From contig CALGUG010000059.1 of the NCBI GenBank assembly GCA_937902315.1, positions 372,001 to 436,000 of the forward strand: a DNA stretch of 64,000 nucleotides, in the 5' to 3' direction. The notes under the pieces are model-generated. The model saw only the letters and a program-made list of their open reading frames with translations, was not told the DNA's origin and ran no database searches. This stretch comes from an uncultured Chloroflexales bacterium. GTDB lineage: Bacteria; Chloroflexota; Chloroflexia; Chloroflexales; Chloroflexaceae. Position numbers and translations under genes: made by a program. Position 1 is the first letter of the stretch. Each line of letters starts with the position of its first letter. Positions 28,136-36,301 of the stretch are shown piece by piece.

Positions 28136-28654
28136 GTTTGACTGTTGGAAATGTATATGAGTTTCTATACTACTTAGGCTTCTTAACTTGATATAAATAT
28201 ATTGTGATAATCAAATAATTTTGTTGCGATATCGACTTTTTTTGCGCTAAAAGATTAAAAAACAGCACAATAACCTTTCAAATAGACGAAGAGATATGAG
28301 TAATAACTTTTGTTATACGTACTAGGATATATAGTTTAAGCTCCAAACATATAGTTAAAAAGTCGAGAATTGTTAAATTGTATAAACTCCTATTGCTATT
28401 TTCGATAAAACGAACTATTATAGGTTACAAGAGAAACACTCTCTTATTAGAGTTATTGTTTGTCGACTTATTTCAATAGTATCTTTCCGCTTTAAAAAAG
28501 GGATACTGAACACTCTGTTTGTGTTACAGATGTCGTCGTATTGCGATGACGTCGTTTTGGTGCGTTTAGGAGTTAGGCCATGTCTGGCTGTTAATGGGTG
28601 AGAGCTACATAACGTATGTTATGCCTTGTCTGAATAAGGGACAATCTCAACACT
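28136..28654. other. AT-rich intergenic region without recognised genes
   Basis: Divergent gap between dnaJ (minus) and the binding-protein gene (plus), strikingly AT-rich from about 28180 to 28500. I see no core repeat, convincing ORF or strong terminator here. It presumably carries the promoter of the 28655 gene. Confidence 0.5.
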
Positions 28655-29710
28655 ATGCGTCGCATTCTTCATCTCAGCTCTAGGCAAGTTTGTGGTCGAC
28701 TGGTAGTTGTTCTGTTTATCGTTCTCTTAAGCGCATGTTCACGGCAGGTATCAACCCCATCTGCTCAAACAGGCGTTACCCCTCCTGCCGACTTGGAAGC
28801 CGCAAGCGTAAGCGTGCAACTAGGTTGGATCCATAGCTATTCCACTGCGTATTTTTATACTGCCGAGAAAAATAACCATTATGCCGCTCAGAAGCTCTCT
28901 GTTGAGCTTGTTGAGGGTGGTTTCAATGAGAGTGGTTATATCGATGCGATCGACGAAGTAGCCGATGGCAAGGCCGATTTCGGGCTTGCTAATGCCTACT
29001 CTGTTATCGAGGCCCGCGCCCAAGGCAAACCCTTAGTTGCCGTTGCAGCTATCTTTCAGCGTAATCCGGCGGCTATTCTTTCGCTTAAAACGAGCAATAT
29101 CGTACGTCCCAAAGACCTTATTGGGCGGAGCGTGGTGATTAACAGCTCGACCAATTCGCTTGAGAAAATGCTCAAGCTGCACGATCTCGATCCTTCAACG
29201 CTTAAGTCTGTGCAGCGAAAAGGCTATGATGTCGCGCAACTGATCAATGGTGAAGCCGACGCGATGCTGGCTTGGGTAATTAACGAAGGCGTTATGTTGG
29301 AAGAGGCTGGTGTTGAGTATAACACCATGTTATTGAGCGATTACGGGATCTATGAATACGAGACGGTGCTCTTTACAACCGAAGAGCTGATCGAGAACAA
29401 GCCCGATCTCGTCAAGCGCTTTGTAACAGCGACGCTTGCCGGAATTCAAGATGTGATCGACAACCCGAGCCAAGCCGTCTCATACGTTATTGAATATGGC
29501 GATGGTCTCGATTACCAATCTGAGTATCGGCGTGTACATGCGCTGCTGCCCATTCTCAAACAGCCAAATGTTGAACTTGGCTATATCGACTACGATATCT
29601 GGATGCAAACGGTAGATAAATTGCGAGCGCAAGGTGTCGATGTTTCGTCCAAAGTTGCTGTGACTTCGTACACAAATCAATTTCTAGACGCCGATAATTC
29701 TTCATACTAG
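28655..29710 (+). CDS. NMT1/SsuA-type substrate-binding lipoprotein
   Basis: 351 residues with a lipoprotein signal peptide (lipobox LSAC, C28). The mature protein has the type-II periplasmic-binding fold of NMT1/THI5-like proteins: 'VSVQLGWIHSYSTAYFYTAEKNNHYAAQKLSVELVEGG', 'VADGKADFGLANAYSVIEARAQGKPLVAVAAIFQRNPAAILSL', 'LIGRSVV'. Such proteins usually bind sulfonates, nitrate or pyrimidine precursors for an ABC importer, but no permease or ATPase is near. The next gene, 11 nt downstream, is a Cache-HAMP-STAS membrane protein, so this binding protein more likely presents a ligand to that sensor. The ligand is unknown. Confidence 0.88.
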   Translation: MRRILHLSSRQVCGRLVVVLFIVLLSACSRQVSTPSAQTGVTPPADLEAASVSVQLGWIHSYSTAYFYTAEKNNHYAAQKLSVELVEGGFNESGYIDAIDEVADGKADFGLANAYSVIEARAQGKPLVAVAAIFQRNPAAILSLKTSNIVRPKDLIGRSVVINSSTNSLEKMLKLHDLDPSTLKSVQRKGYDVAQLINGEADAMLAWVINEGVMLEEAGVEYNTMLLSDYGIYEYETVLFTTEELIENKPDLVKRFVTATLAGIQDVIDNPSQAVSYVIEYGDGLDYQSEYRRVHALLPILKQPNVELGYIDYDIWMQTVDKLRAQGVDVSSKVAVTSYTNQFLDADNSSY

Positions 29711-29721
29711 AGAAGTTCGAT

Positions 29722-31380
29722 ATGAGTACTCAGCAATTACGCTCTCGCCTTGCTGCGCTAGTTGTCTCTCCTGATATACCGTTTTGGCGGCAGATACGTT
29801 GGCACCTGATCTTTTCCTATATCCTGCTCACGATTGTTCCGGTTTTTCTGATCGCAAACTTTATTAGCACTTGGCATAAAAACGATCTCGAAAATTATGT
29901 CTCGGCCCAGCTCGTTTCGATTGCTGACATCAAACGCGATCAGATAGAGAATTGGTTAGCTGATAGCAATGCAGTCATGCGCTTCTTGCTCTCGGGGCCA
30001 ATGAGAGAAGTCTTAGTTGAGTTTAGCAGACAACCCGAGATCGATTCGGCCACCCAAGATGCAGTTGGTCAGGTTTTGCAGAGCACGATCGCCGATGCGC
30101 AATCCTCCCGACCGATCTTTAAATCGCTCTTCCTCTATCGTCTTGATGGACGTGTGATCGCGGCTTCCGATCAAGCGCTTGTCGATCGCATTTTGTTGCA
30201 ACAGCCCTATTTTCAAGCTAGTCTGCGAGATGATTATATCCAGGCGCCCTTCTACACACCGAGCTCCACGGAGCTCGTGATGATTGTCACCCAGCGTCTG
30301 TTTGATCAAGATGGACGTTTTGTTGCCGTGATGGGGGGCGAGCTTGATCTTTCGATCTTACACGCGATTATGCTTTCGCACAGCGGTTTGGGCTCCACCG
30401 GCGAAACCTATTTGGTGAGCAAAGATAGCCGCTATTTAATTACGCCGAGCCGGTTTAGCGGCTACCCGATGACTCAAGCCTATTCGAGTTACGGCATCGA
30501 TCAAGCCCTTGCTGGTAACGAGGGTTCGGGGATCTATCAAAGTTATCGCTCTGAAGACAGCACGGTCTTGGGGGTCTACCGCTGGATTCCAGAGCTGCAG
30601 GCGGGTTTGCTGGCCGAGTTAAGTGACAAAGAAGCTCTCGCTGGGGCACGAAACGCTAAATTCTTTAGCGCATTGCTCTCGCTCATCTTCTGTGTTGTGG
30701 CGCTCTTTTTGGGCCTGTGGGTCGCTTCGCGCATCTCAAGGCCGATCGTCGAACTGACCCGCACCGCCGCTGCCATCACCCAAGGTGATCTCGACCGTCG
30801 CGTGCATGTGAAGGCCTCGAACGAGATCGGCGAGCTATCGACGGCCTTCAATATTATGACGGCCCAGCTTCAGCAAAACGTAACCCACCTAGAAGAGCGC
30901 GTGATCGAACGGACCGCAGCCCTTCAAGATGCGCTCGGCGAACGCGACAAAACCTTGCGCGAGCTCCAAGAAGCCTTTAAAACCCAAGAGTCGCTTCAGC
31001 GAACGATCCGTAAGTTGTCGAGCCCGGTCTTGCCGGTCTTAAAAGGCCTTGTGGTGATGCCTTTGATCGGTGTGATCGATAGCGAACGCGCCACTCTTAT
31101 CGTTTCCGAGTTGCTTAACGAGATCCAGAAGCACCAGGCCAGAATCGCGATTCTTGATATCACAGGTGTGCCGATCATCGACACCGAGACTGCTCGCGTG
31201 TTGCTCACCGCAGCAAGCGCGGCGCGCCTATTGGGCACAGAAACTCTGCTCGTGGGTATTCGCCCCGAGATCGCTCAAGTTATCGTCAGCATCGGCATCG
31301 ATTTTTCATCCTTGCGCACTTACGCCGACCTCGAGAGCGGCATCGCCTATGTTTTATCGCGCAAAGATATCACAGCCTAG
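29722..31380 (+). CDS. Membrane sensor: Cache-HAMP-coiled coil-STAS (RsbR-like output)
   Basis: 552 residues. First membrane helix about 27-47, an extracytoplasmic double-Cache-like domain (50-310), second helix about 313-335, HAMP ('ASRISRPIVELTRTAAAITQGDLDRRVHVKASNEIGELSTAFN'), a coiled coil ('LEERVIERTAALQDALGERDKTLRELQEAFKTQ') and a C-terminal STAS domain from about 430 with 'LDITGVPIIDTETA' (D479, D487-T488). The STAS resembles the output domain of RsbR-type stressosome proteins, which is phosphorylated on Ser/Thr in this region. There is no kinase, cyclase or methyl-accepting domain, so output is probably protein-protein binding. Co-directional with a binding-protein gene 11 nt upstream. 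Confidence 0.88.
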   Translation: MSTQQLRSRLAALVVSPDIPFWRQIRWHLIFSYILLTIVPVFLIANFISTWHKNDLENYVSAQLVSIADIKRDQIENWLADSNAVMRFLLSGPMREVLVEFSRQPEIDSATQDAVGQVLQSTIADAQSSRPIFKSLFLYRLDGRVIAASDQALVDRILLQQPYFQASLRDDYIQAPFYTPSSTELVMIVTQRLFDQDGRFVAVMGGELDLSILHAIMLSHSGLGSTGETYLVSKDSRYLITPSRFSGYPMTQAYSSYGIDQALAGNEGSGIYQSYRSEDSTVLGVYRWIPELQAGLLAELSDKEALAGARNAKFFSALLSLIFCVVALFLGLWVASRISRPIVELTRTAAAITQGDLDRRVHVKASNEIGELSTAFNIMTAQLQQNVTHLEERVIERTAALQDALGERDKTLRELQEAFKTQESLQRTIRKLSSPVLPVLKGLVVMPLIGVIDSERATLIVSELLNEIQKHQARIAILDITGVPIIDTETARVLLTAASAARLLGTETLLVGIRPEIAQVIVSIGIDFSSLRTYADLESGIAYVLSRKDITA

Positions 31381-31409
31381 CTAAGCTGTAGCTTCGTGAT
31401 CGGTGCCTT

Positions 31410-31910
31410 ACTAAACCGAATCCGTCTGCTCACTTCAGCCTTCTGGCGGCGGGCTTTCGACCGTCCATTCGTTCTTTGGCGCGTCCGCCTACGGCTACCA
31501 ACATCCCGCCCCTAAAAAGAGGCGACTAGTTGGCCTTCGGCAGCGCCAAACATGGCGATCTTTGAAGAGAAGGATTTTGCGTTGTCGCGCAAAATCCTTC
31601 TCTCTTTTTCGCCCAATCGTTCGTTTTCTCGCTTTATACGAAGTACGCTAGAAACATCGTATTTTGGGACGGTCTCTCGGCACACAACTATAACAGCATG
31701 GTTACGGGCAAGCTGTTGATAGCCGAAGGCGGACGCGCTAGCCGCCTTCTTTGGGAAAGAGACGAGACCGCCAAGGGCGCAAGCTCATATAGGCTTGTGT
31801 ACCGCCATGTGTTTGCAAAGATCGTGTAATTGTAGGGATGAAACTGGCTAAATCACGAGACGAAAACGACACATAACAGAAGCGTTCTTGCTCTGCCGAA
31901 GACTGTCAAA
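31410..31910. repeat. Two core-repeat elements and a perfect 16-bp palindrome
   Basis: The gap 31381-32076 has no gene. A reverse core repeat (31479-31505) with outer arm CACTTCAGCCTTCTGGCGGC is followed by a perfect hairpin AGAGAAGGATTTTGCG (31566-31581) and its complement (31588-31603, loop TTGTCG). A forward core repeat lies at 31711-31740, inside a longer element (31670-31780) closely matching 42903-43018. CTCTGCCGAAG near 31891 is a remnant of the MITE interior. Confidence 0.85.
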
Positions 31911-32027
31911 TTGTGCATTCGCTCAGACGCATTATCAGAAGCTCGCTATGAGTTCAGATATACCTATGAGATTGTGATGTTAGGCTAGGGGTTGAGAATG
32001 TGATGGTTTAGATAGAGCCCAGACAGG

Positions 32028-32062
32028 CTAGGATAGGAGAAGCTTCAGCTCCTAACCTAGCG
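32028..32062 (-). terminator. Inverted repeat downstream of the 32077 gene
   Basis: GCTAGG-AT-AGGAG pairs with CTCCT-AA-CCTAGC. It lies directly past the minus-strand stop at 32077 but has no T-run, so is a weak terminator candidate. Confidence 0.45.
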
Positions 32063-32076
32063 AAAGAGTGGGCTAA

Positions 32077-32466
32077 TTAGTAGACATAAACAGGTTGTTG
32101 GAGATTGTAGTTTCGATTGTAATAGGCATAGAGCTCAAGTTCACGAACTGACGATTGGATCCAATCGCGCTGGAAAGGATCGTCGTAGCCAAGCACAAGC
32201 TTGCGAATGGCTTCGAGCTTCTCGGCCGAAGGAGTATAACGATAATAAAGCGTATCATCGACACCTGTGTCGGTGCTTAATACTTCACTTTCGACCAGTT
32301 CCTGAAGCGCCTGCTCAACGCTCCAAATGTCTCGGCAGCTTCGCTCGGCAAGTTGGCGCGAGGTTGTTTTCAATTGTGGGTTATCGTGAAAGAGCAATAA
32401 AAGATGCAATTTGCACGATGTGTCGATGGTTTGCTCTAGGAGCTTCTGAATCGTCGAATCAACCAT
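32077..32466 (-). CDS. Small protein of unknown function, possible winged-helix fold
   Basis: 129 residues. The ATG at 32466 is chosen: AGGAGG ends 6 nt upstream, whereas the ATG at 32472 abuts it. The N-terminal two thirds ('CKLHLLLLFHDNPQLKTTSRQLAERSCRDIWSVEQALQELVESEVLSTD') reads like a winged helix-turn-helix: helix, short helix, recognition-like helix, wing ('DTLYYRYTP'). The C-terminus is Tyr/Asn-rich ('LYAYYNRNYNLQQPVYVY'). I do not recognise a family. It stands alone between repeat-rich DNA and an AT-rich gap, with its own strong ribosome site. Confidence 0.7.
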   Translation of the reverse strand: MVDSTIQKLLEQTIDTSCKLHLLLLFHDNPQLKTTSRQLAERSCRDIWSVEQALQELVESEVLSTDTGVDDTLYYRYTPSAEKLEAIRKLVLGYDDPFQRDWIQSSVRELELYAYYNRNYNLQQPVYVY

Positions 32467-32991
32467 GATCATCCTCCTCTTGAAGTCTACATTGACTCCG
32501 CATAGGCTCAGAGTACTGCTTTGCAGGAAAAGCGTAAGTCTAGATAGTAGAAACGCTCCTGCTACTTGGGAGGAGCCGTTCATCGGTAAAACCGATAAGT
32601 GAGAAGGGTACCCGTTGCTTGCTGTTAATGTGTCAATATGACAGTCGTTTCATTAATAGACAATTATACACCATGAGAACTACTCATGCTAGAGGGATTT
32701 TACCTCATTTTTATGATGTGTTTGCTATGAAGCTGTGAACTATTGGTTATGAGCTTATTATTATTGAAACCGTTTGAGTGGCTGAAAAAGTTGCTCTCAG
32801 ATTATAAAGATTATCTTTTGCCTTTTGTATAGATATCCTTTTTGATGATTTTTGCTAATCCGGCAAGAGTTGTATATTCTATATGATTTGTAGACGTTTG
32901 TTAATAATTGTGATTAAATGATACTTTTAAAACGGTATTTTTGTCAGTCTTGCATAAATAAAAACTCATGCGCGATGCGTACGGCTAAGTT
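32467..32991. other. AT-rich intergenic region
   Basis: No convincing ORF, core repeat or RNA gene. From 32640 to 32960 the DNA is unusually AT-rich. It should contain the promoter of the 32077 gene and the 3' end region of the ChlI-like operon. Confidence 0.45.
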
Positions 32992-34035
32992 TTAGCCCTC
33001 TTCGATCTCGCGCACTTTGCTGCGACGGCGTTTTGAGGAACTTGTTGTTGTTTTGCTATTGCCCAGTTTGTCTAACACCTCGTGAATCACCTTATCGCCC
33101 TGCTGCAGTTCGTTGCTATAGGCTTCGATCTTGGCGCTTTGGCGTTGGCGCAACGCGACTGGGGCGATCTTCAAAACATCTTCGACGATGACTTCGGTGC
33201 GAAAATCTGCGGCGGCGCGGGCGCGCGCAGCCTCAAGCAGGGTGATTTCGGCGCGATGCGAAGGGATCTTGAGCTCCTGAATGCACGAGATCGCCAACTC
33301 TTCGACGTGATGCGGAATCTCGACATGGGGCAGAATCTCGCGGGCGACTTCGATCTCTTCGCGCAGGGCGGCGGTTTGTTCAGCGTAGCCTGCTCGGAAG
33401 CCTTCGGGGTCGTTGCGGAAGGCGCGGGCACGTCGATAGACTTCGAGACGCTGTTTGGCGTCGCTGAGCGGCGAGACCCAAACCCGCAATCCAAAGCGGT
33501 CCATAATCTGAGGGCGCAAGGTGCCCTCTTCGGGGTTCATCGAGCCGACCAAGATAAACTGCGAGGGGTAGAGGCGAGTCATAGCTCCGCGTCGCACCAA
33601 AGTGCGCCCTTGGGCGGCTGCATCGAGAATAACATCGACGATCGATTCGTGCAGCAGATTGATCTCATCGACATAGAGCAGGTTGCGATGAGCGCGCGCC
33701 AAAATGCCCTCTTCCAACATAACGTGTTGCTGTTCGATCGCGACGCGCTCGTTGATACCGCCCACAACATCAGACATCTGGGCGTTGAGCGGCAGCTCGA
33801 CTAGTCGCATAGGCGGGCGAATGGGAATAACTTCACCTCGTTCGTTGCGCCCTTCGCCGGGGATGCCGGGCATTATATCGACTAAGGAGCGCACCGCTGT
33901 GGTTTTGCCTACGCCGTAGGGCCCGCTCAGCAGTACACCGCCGATTTGTGGATTGATCAAACCCAGCAGCAGAGCGACTTTGAGTTCAGTTTGGCCGACG
34001 ATAGCAAGGAGTGGGTAGGGCAAAATTTCGTCCAT
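32992..34035 (-). CDS. ChlI/BchI-like AAA+ ATPase
   Basis: 347 residues. Walker A 'SGPYGVGKTTAVRSL', Walker B 'LLYVDEINLL', sensor 1 'FILVGSMNPEEGTLRPQIMDRFGLRVWV' and the ChlI-type insert 'MPGIPGEGRNERGEVIPIRPPMRLVELPLNAQMSDVVGGIN' match magnesium-chelatase subunit I and its relatives. No ChlD or ChlH subunit is in the window, so a general ChlI-like role is as likely as bacteriochlorophyll synthesis. A Lys/Arg-rich C-terminus ('SSSKRRRSKVREIEE') is unusual. The start at 34035 ('MDEILPYPLLAIVGQ') fits the family; an in-frame ATG at 34071 falls inside an 11-bp inverted repeat. No clear ribosome site. Confidence 0.88.
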   Translation of the reverse strand: MDEILPYPLLAIVGQTELKVALLLGLINPQIGGVLLSGPYGVGKTTAVRSLVDIMPGIPGEGRNERGEVIPIRPPMRLVELPLNAQMSDVVGGINERVAIEQQHVMLEEGILARAHRNLLYVDEINLLHESIVDVILDAAAQGRTLVRRGAMTRLYPSQFILVGSMNPEEGTLRPQIMDRFGLRVWVSPLSDAKQRLEVYRRARAFRNDPEGFRAGYAEQTAALREEIEVAREILPHVEIPHHVEELAISCIQELKIPSHRAEITLLEAARARAAADFRTEVIVEDVLKIAPVALRQRQSAKIEAYSNELQQGDKVIHEVLDKLGNSKTTTSSSKRRRSKVREIEEG

Positions 34036-34049
34036 AAAGACCAAATAGG

Positions 34050-34078
34050 AGCGGCGATGAAACAGACTCATCGCCGCT
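34050..34078 (-). promoter_or_regulatory. Perfect 11-bp inverted repeat at the 5' end of the ChlI-like gene
   Basis: AGCGGCGATGA (34050-34060) and TCATCGCCGCT (34068-34078) with a 7-nt loop. It covers the alternative ATG at 34071 and lies 15 nt before the chosen start, in the 59-nt gap after the DUF503 gene. It could be an intercistronic terminator-like stem, a translational switch, or an operator. Confidence 0.7.
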
Positions 34079-34094
34079 GATAAGCGCGAAAGGT

Positions 34095-34379
34095 TTAGAG
34101 TATCTCGATCTGATAGTCGACGATGGGTGTGTCAGGCCGGATCTTTTCGATAAACTGTACGACTTTTTCTAATTGGCCGTGGATATAGTTTTGGGATGTG
34201 CTTACACTCGCCACACCGATCACGGTTTGGCTGTAGATATCGTGCATGTCGACTTCGGCAACCGAGACATTGAACTCGTTGCGAACCCGAGCGATGATTG
34301 ACTTCACAATACTGCGTTTTTCTTTGAGTGTGCCTGCAAATGGGATGTGTAGGGTGATCAGACAAGTTCCGATAAACAT
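34095..34379 (-). CDS. DUF503 (YlxP-like) protein
   Basis: 94 residues, 'MFIGTCLITLHIPFAGTLKEKRSIVKSIIARVRNEFNVSVAEVDMHDIYSQTVIGVASVS': a clear DUF503 ferredoxin-like small protein. In Firmicutes the homologue YlxP lies in the infB-rbfA region; function is not established. Here it stands between the LON-domain gene and the ChlI-like gene on the same strand. Confidence 0.93.
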   Translation of the reverse strand: MFIGTCLITLHIPFAGTLKEKRSIVKSIIARVRNEFNVSVAEVDMHDIYSQTVIGVASVSTSQNYIHGQLEKVVQFIEKIRPDTPIVDYQIEIL

Positions 34380-34451
34380 GCTGTGCGATGCGCTGTGCGC
34401 GGTAGACGCCCGGAGGCGTGCTACATAGTAGAGAGGAAGGGTCGCTTGCCG

Positions 34452-35096
34452 CTAATTGAACAATCCATTACTCGAACGCCGGTCTTGTTTGCGTCGAGGT
34501 GGCAGGTTCGGCAAGAGTGCAAGCTCGCGCCGAAGAACGCTGCTTATTCCGCGCAGACGTGTCGCCACATCTGAGCTGAGCCAGTGTTGTTTGGTGAGGT
34601 TATCAACTTGCAGTCGGTGACAGAGCTGAAACGACATTTCGACCGGATCAGAGGCAAGTTGCTCGATCGTGTACTCTTGGTCGGTCACGTAAGAGACACT
34701 TTCCCAATAGTGCCGATAGAGCGCTTGGATGCTCTGTTCAAGCGCAACCGTTTTCGTGTCAACTTGGTCGATAAGCGGGCTGACATAAGCCATAATGTAG
34801 GGCGTTTGCTGTTCGTAGCCTTCAACACGAAAGCGCATACGCCCCCGAGTATGAAGCAACAAACGCCCTTCGTTTAAGCGTTCGGTAGTTAAGATTTCGG
34901 CAGTGGTGCCGATCGGATGAAAGGTTGCAGTGCCGCCCACTTCCGAACCAGTTTGAATCAAAACGACGCCGAAGGGCGAGCCTGTATTCAGGCAGTCGTT
35001 GATCATAATCTGGTAGCGCTCTTCAAAGATATAGAGCGGGAGTTCTGCCCCCGGAAAGAGCACAGTGTTTAATGGGAAGAGTGGCAGCTTGTGCAT
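34452..35096 (-). CDS. LON substrate-binding-domain protein
   Basis: 214 residues consisting of the Lon N-terminal (PUA-like) domain: 'LPLFPLNTVLFPGAELPLYIFEERYQIMINDCLNTGSPFGVVLI' then 'TTAEILTTERLNEGRLLLHTRGRMRFRVEGY', followed by a helical part. No AAA+ or protease domain, so this is not Lon itself. Standalone proteins of this kind are common but uncharacterised. Its start is 3 nt downstream of argJ's end, which suggests translational coupling. Confidence 0.92.
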   Translation of the reverse strand: MHKLPLFPLNTVLFPGAELPLYIFEERYQIMINDCLNTGSPFGVVLIQTGSEVGGTATFHPIGTTAEILTTERLNEGRLLLHTRGRMRFRVEGYEQQTPYIMAYVSPLIDQVDTKTVALEQSIQALYRHYWESVSYVTDQEYTIEQLASDPVEMSFQLCHRLQVDNLTKQHWLSSDVATRLRGISSVLRRELALLPNLPPRRKQDRRSSNGLFN

Positions 35097-35098
35097 AG

Positions 35099-36301
35099 TT
35101 AAACCCCTTCACCACTCCAAGTGCATGTCCAAACGACCGTTGATCCGATGCCCATATGCATATCGACAGTAAATTCGATCTCGGGGCCACTCATATGCTT
35201 AGCTACTTGGGCCGCATCAAATTCTACTGCCGCACCTTCTAGCAAGACCGGAATATTGCCGATACGAAGTTCGAGCAGATCGGGCCGCAGCTCGGTCTCG
35301 CTGCTGCCAACCGCAGTGAGTAATGCTCCCCAGTCGGCCTCGCCTTGTACACAAGCTCGGCGAACACCGGCAGAGCCTGCGATCTTATCGGCCACTTTGG
35401 CCGCCTGCGCTTCATCTGCTGCGCCACGCACCTGGATCTGGATCATCTTGCCGGTGCCTGTGGCATCGCGAATAATCTGTTGCGCAAGGTCGGCTGTAAG
35501 CGCATCGAGCGCTTCCTGCCAAGCGCCAAATTCGCGCGAGGTCGAATCGGTGATCGGCATGCCCTCGGCTGCACCGTTTGCCAAAAGCAAAATGGTGTCG
35601 TTGGTGCTACTGTCGCCATCGATATTGAGGCGCGCGAAGGATTTCGACACGCTTTGTTGCAGCGAACGTTGCAACAAGCGCACATCCATCGAGAGATCGG
35701 TTGTGATCACACACAACAGGGTCGCGAGCTTGGGGTGGATCTGGCGTGTGCCCTTTGCCATACCTGCCAAGGTGATGCGACGTCCTTCGCGGAGCTGAAC
35801 GTGAAACGCTCGCTCTTTCGGGCGCGTATCGGTGGTCATAATCGCGAGTGCTGCCCTACGGCCACCGCCGCTATCGAGTTCCGAAGCAGCGCGTCGAATA
35901 CCCAACCGCATACGATTCATTGGTAGGGGTACGCCCACGATACCGGTTGACATCAGCAACACGCCATCGCGTGGAATCTCCAACTCATCGGCGGTGATTT
36001 TGGCGCATTCAACAGCATCAGCGAGGCCAGGTTGACCTGTTCCTGCGTTAGCCTGACCTGCGTTGATGAGCACGGCACGAATATTTTCTCGATTACGGCC
36101 TAAAATCGCCTGATCGAAATAAACCGGGGCGGCGCGCATGATGTTGGTTGTGAAGAGCGCAGCCGCTTTGCAGGGGTATTGCGAATAGATAAGAGCCAGG
36201 TCTCTCGCACGTCTGGCCTCTTTGAGGCCAGCGGCTACCCCTGTTGAACGGAAGCCCATTGGGCTAGATATATGGCCGTCTTCGAAGATGGTGTAGCTCA
36301 T
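35099..36301 (-). CDS. argJ: Bifunctional ornithine acetyltransferase / N-acetylglutamate synthase
   Basis: 400 residues. Recycles the acetyl group between N-acetylornithine and glutamate in arginine synthesis. The precursor self-cleaves before the Thr in 'HPKLATLL' (T194), giving alpha and beta chains; oxyanion-loop residues are seen in 'MSTGIVGVPLPM'. The cleavage-site context here is 'MAKGTRQIHPKLATLL', whereas 'KGSGMIxPxMATML' is usual, so the loop before Thr is diverged. 'INAGQANAGTG' and 'NGDSSTND'-like 'NIDGDSSTNDTI' are intact. ATGA overlap with the upstream methyltransferase stop (36298-36301) indicates coupling. Confidence 0.94.
   Translation of the reverse strand: MSYTIFEDGHISSPMGFRSTGVAAGLKEARRARDLALIYSQYPCKAAALFTTNIMRAAPVYFDQAILGRNRENIRAVLINAGQANAGTGQPGLADAVECAKITADELEIPRDGVLLMSTGIVGVPLPMNRMRLGIRRAASELDSGGGRRAALAIMTTDTRPKERAFHVQLREGRRITLAGMAKGTRQIHPKLATLLCVITTDLSMDVRLLQRSLQQSVSKSFARLNIDGDSSTNDTILLLANGAAEGMPITDSTSREFGAWQEALDALTADLAQQIIRDATGTGKMIQIQVRGAADEAQAAKVADKIAGSAGVRRACVQGEADWGALLTAVGSSETELRPDLLELRIGNIPVLLEGAAVEFDAAQVAKHMSGPEIEFTVDMHMGIGSTVVWTCTWSGEGV

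Noticed and set aside
32992..34035. Evidence for phototrophy from the ChlI-like ATPase
   Set aside because: ChlI-like ATPases without ChlD/ChlH are common outside phototrophs, and no other bch gene is in the window.
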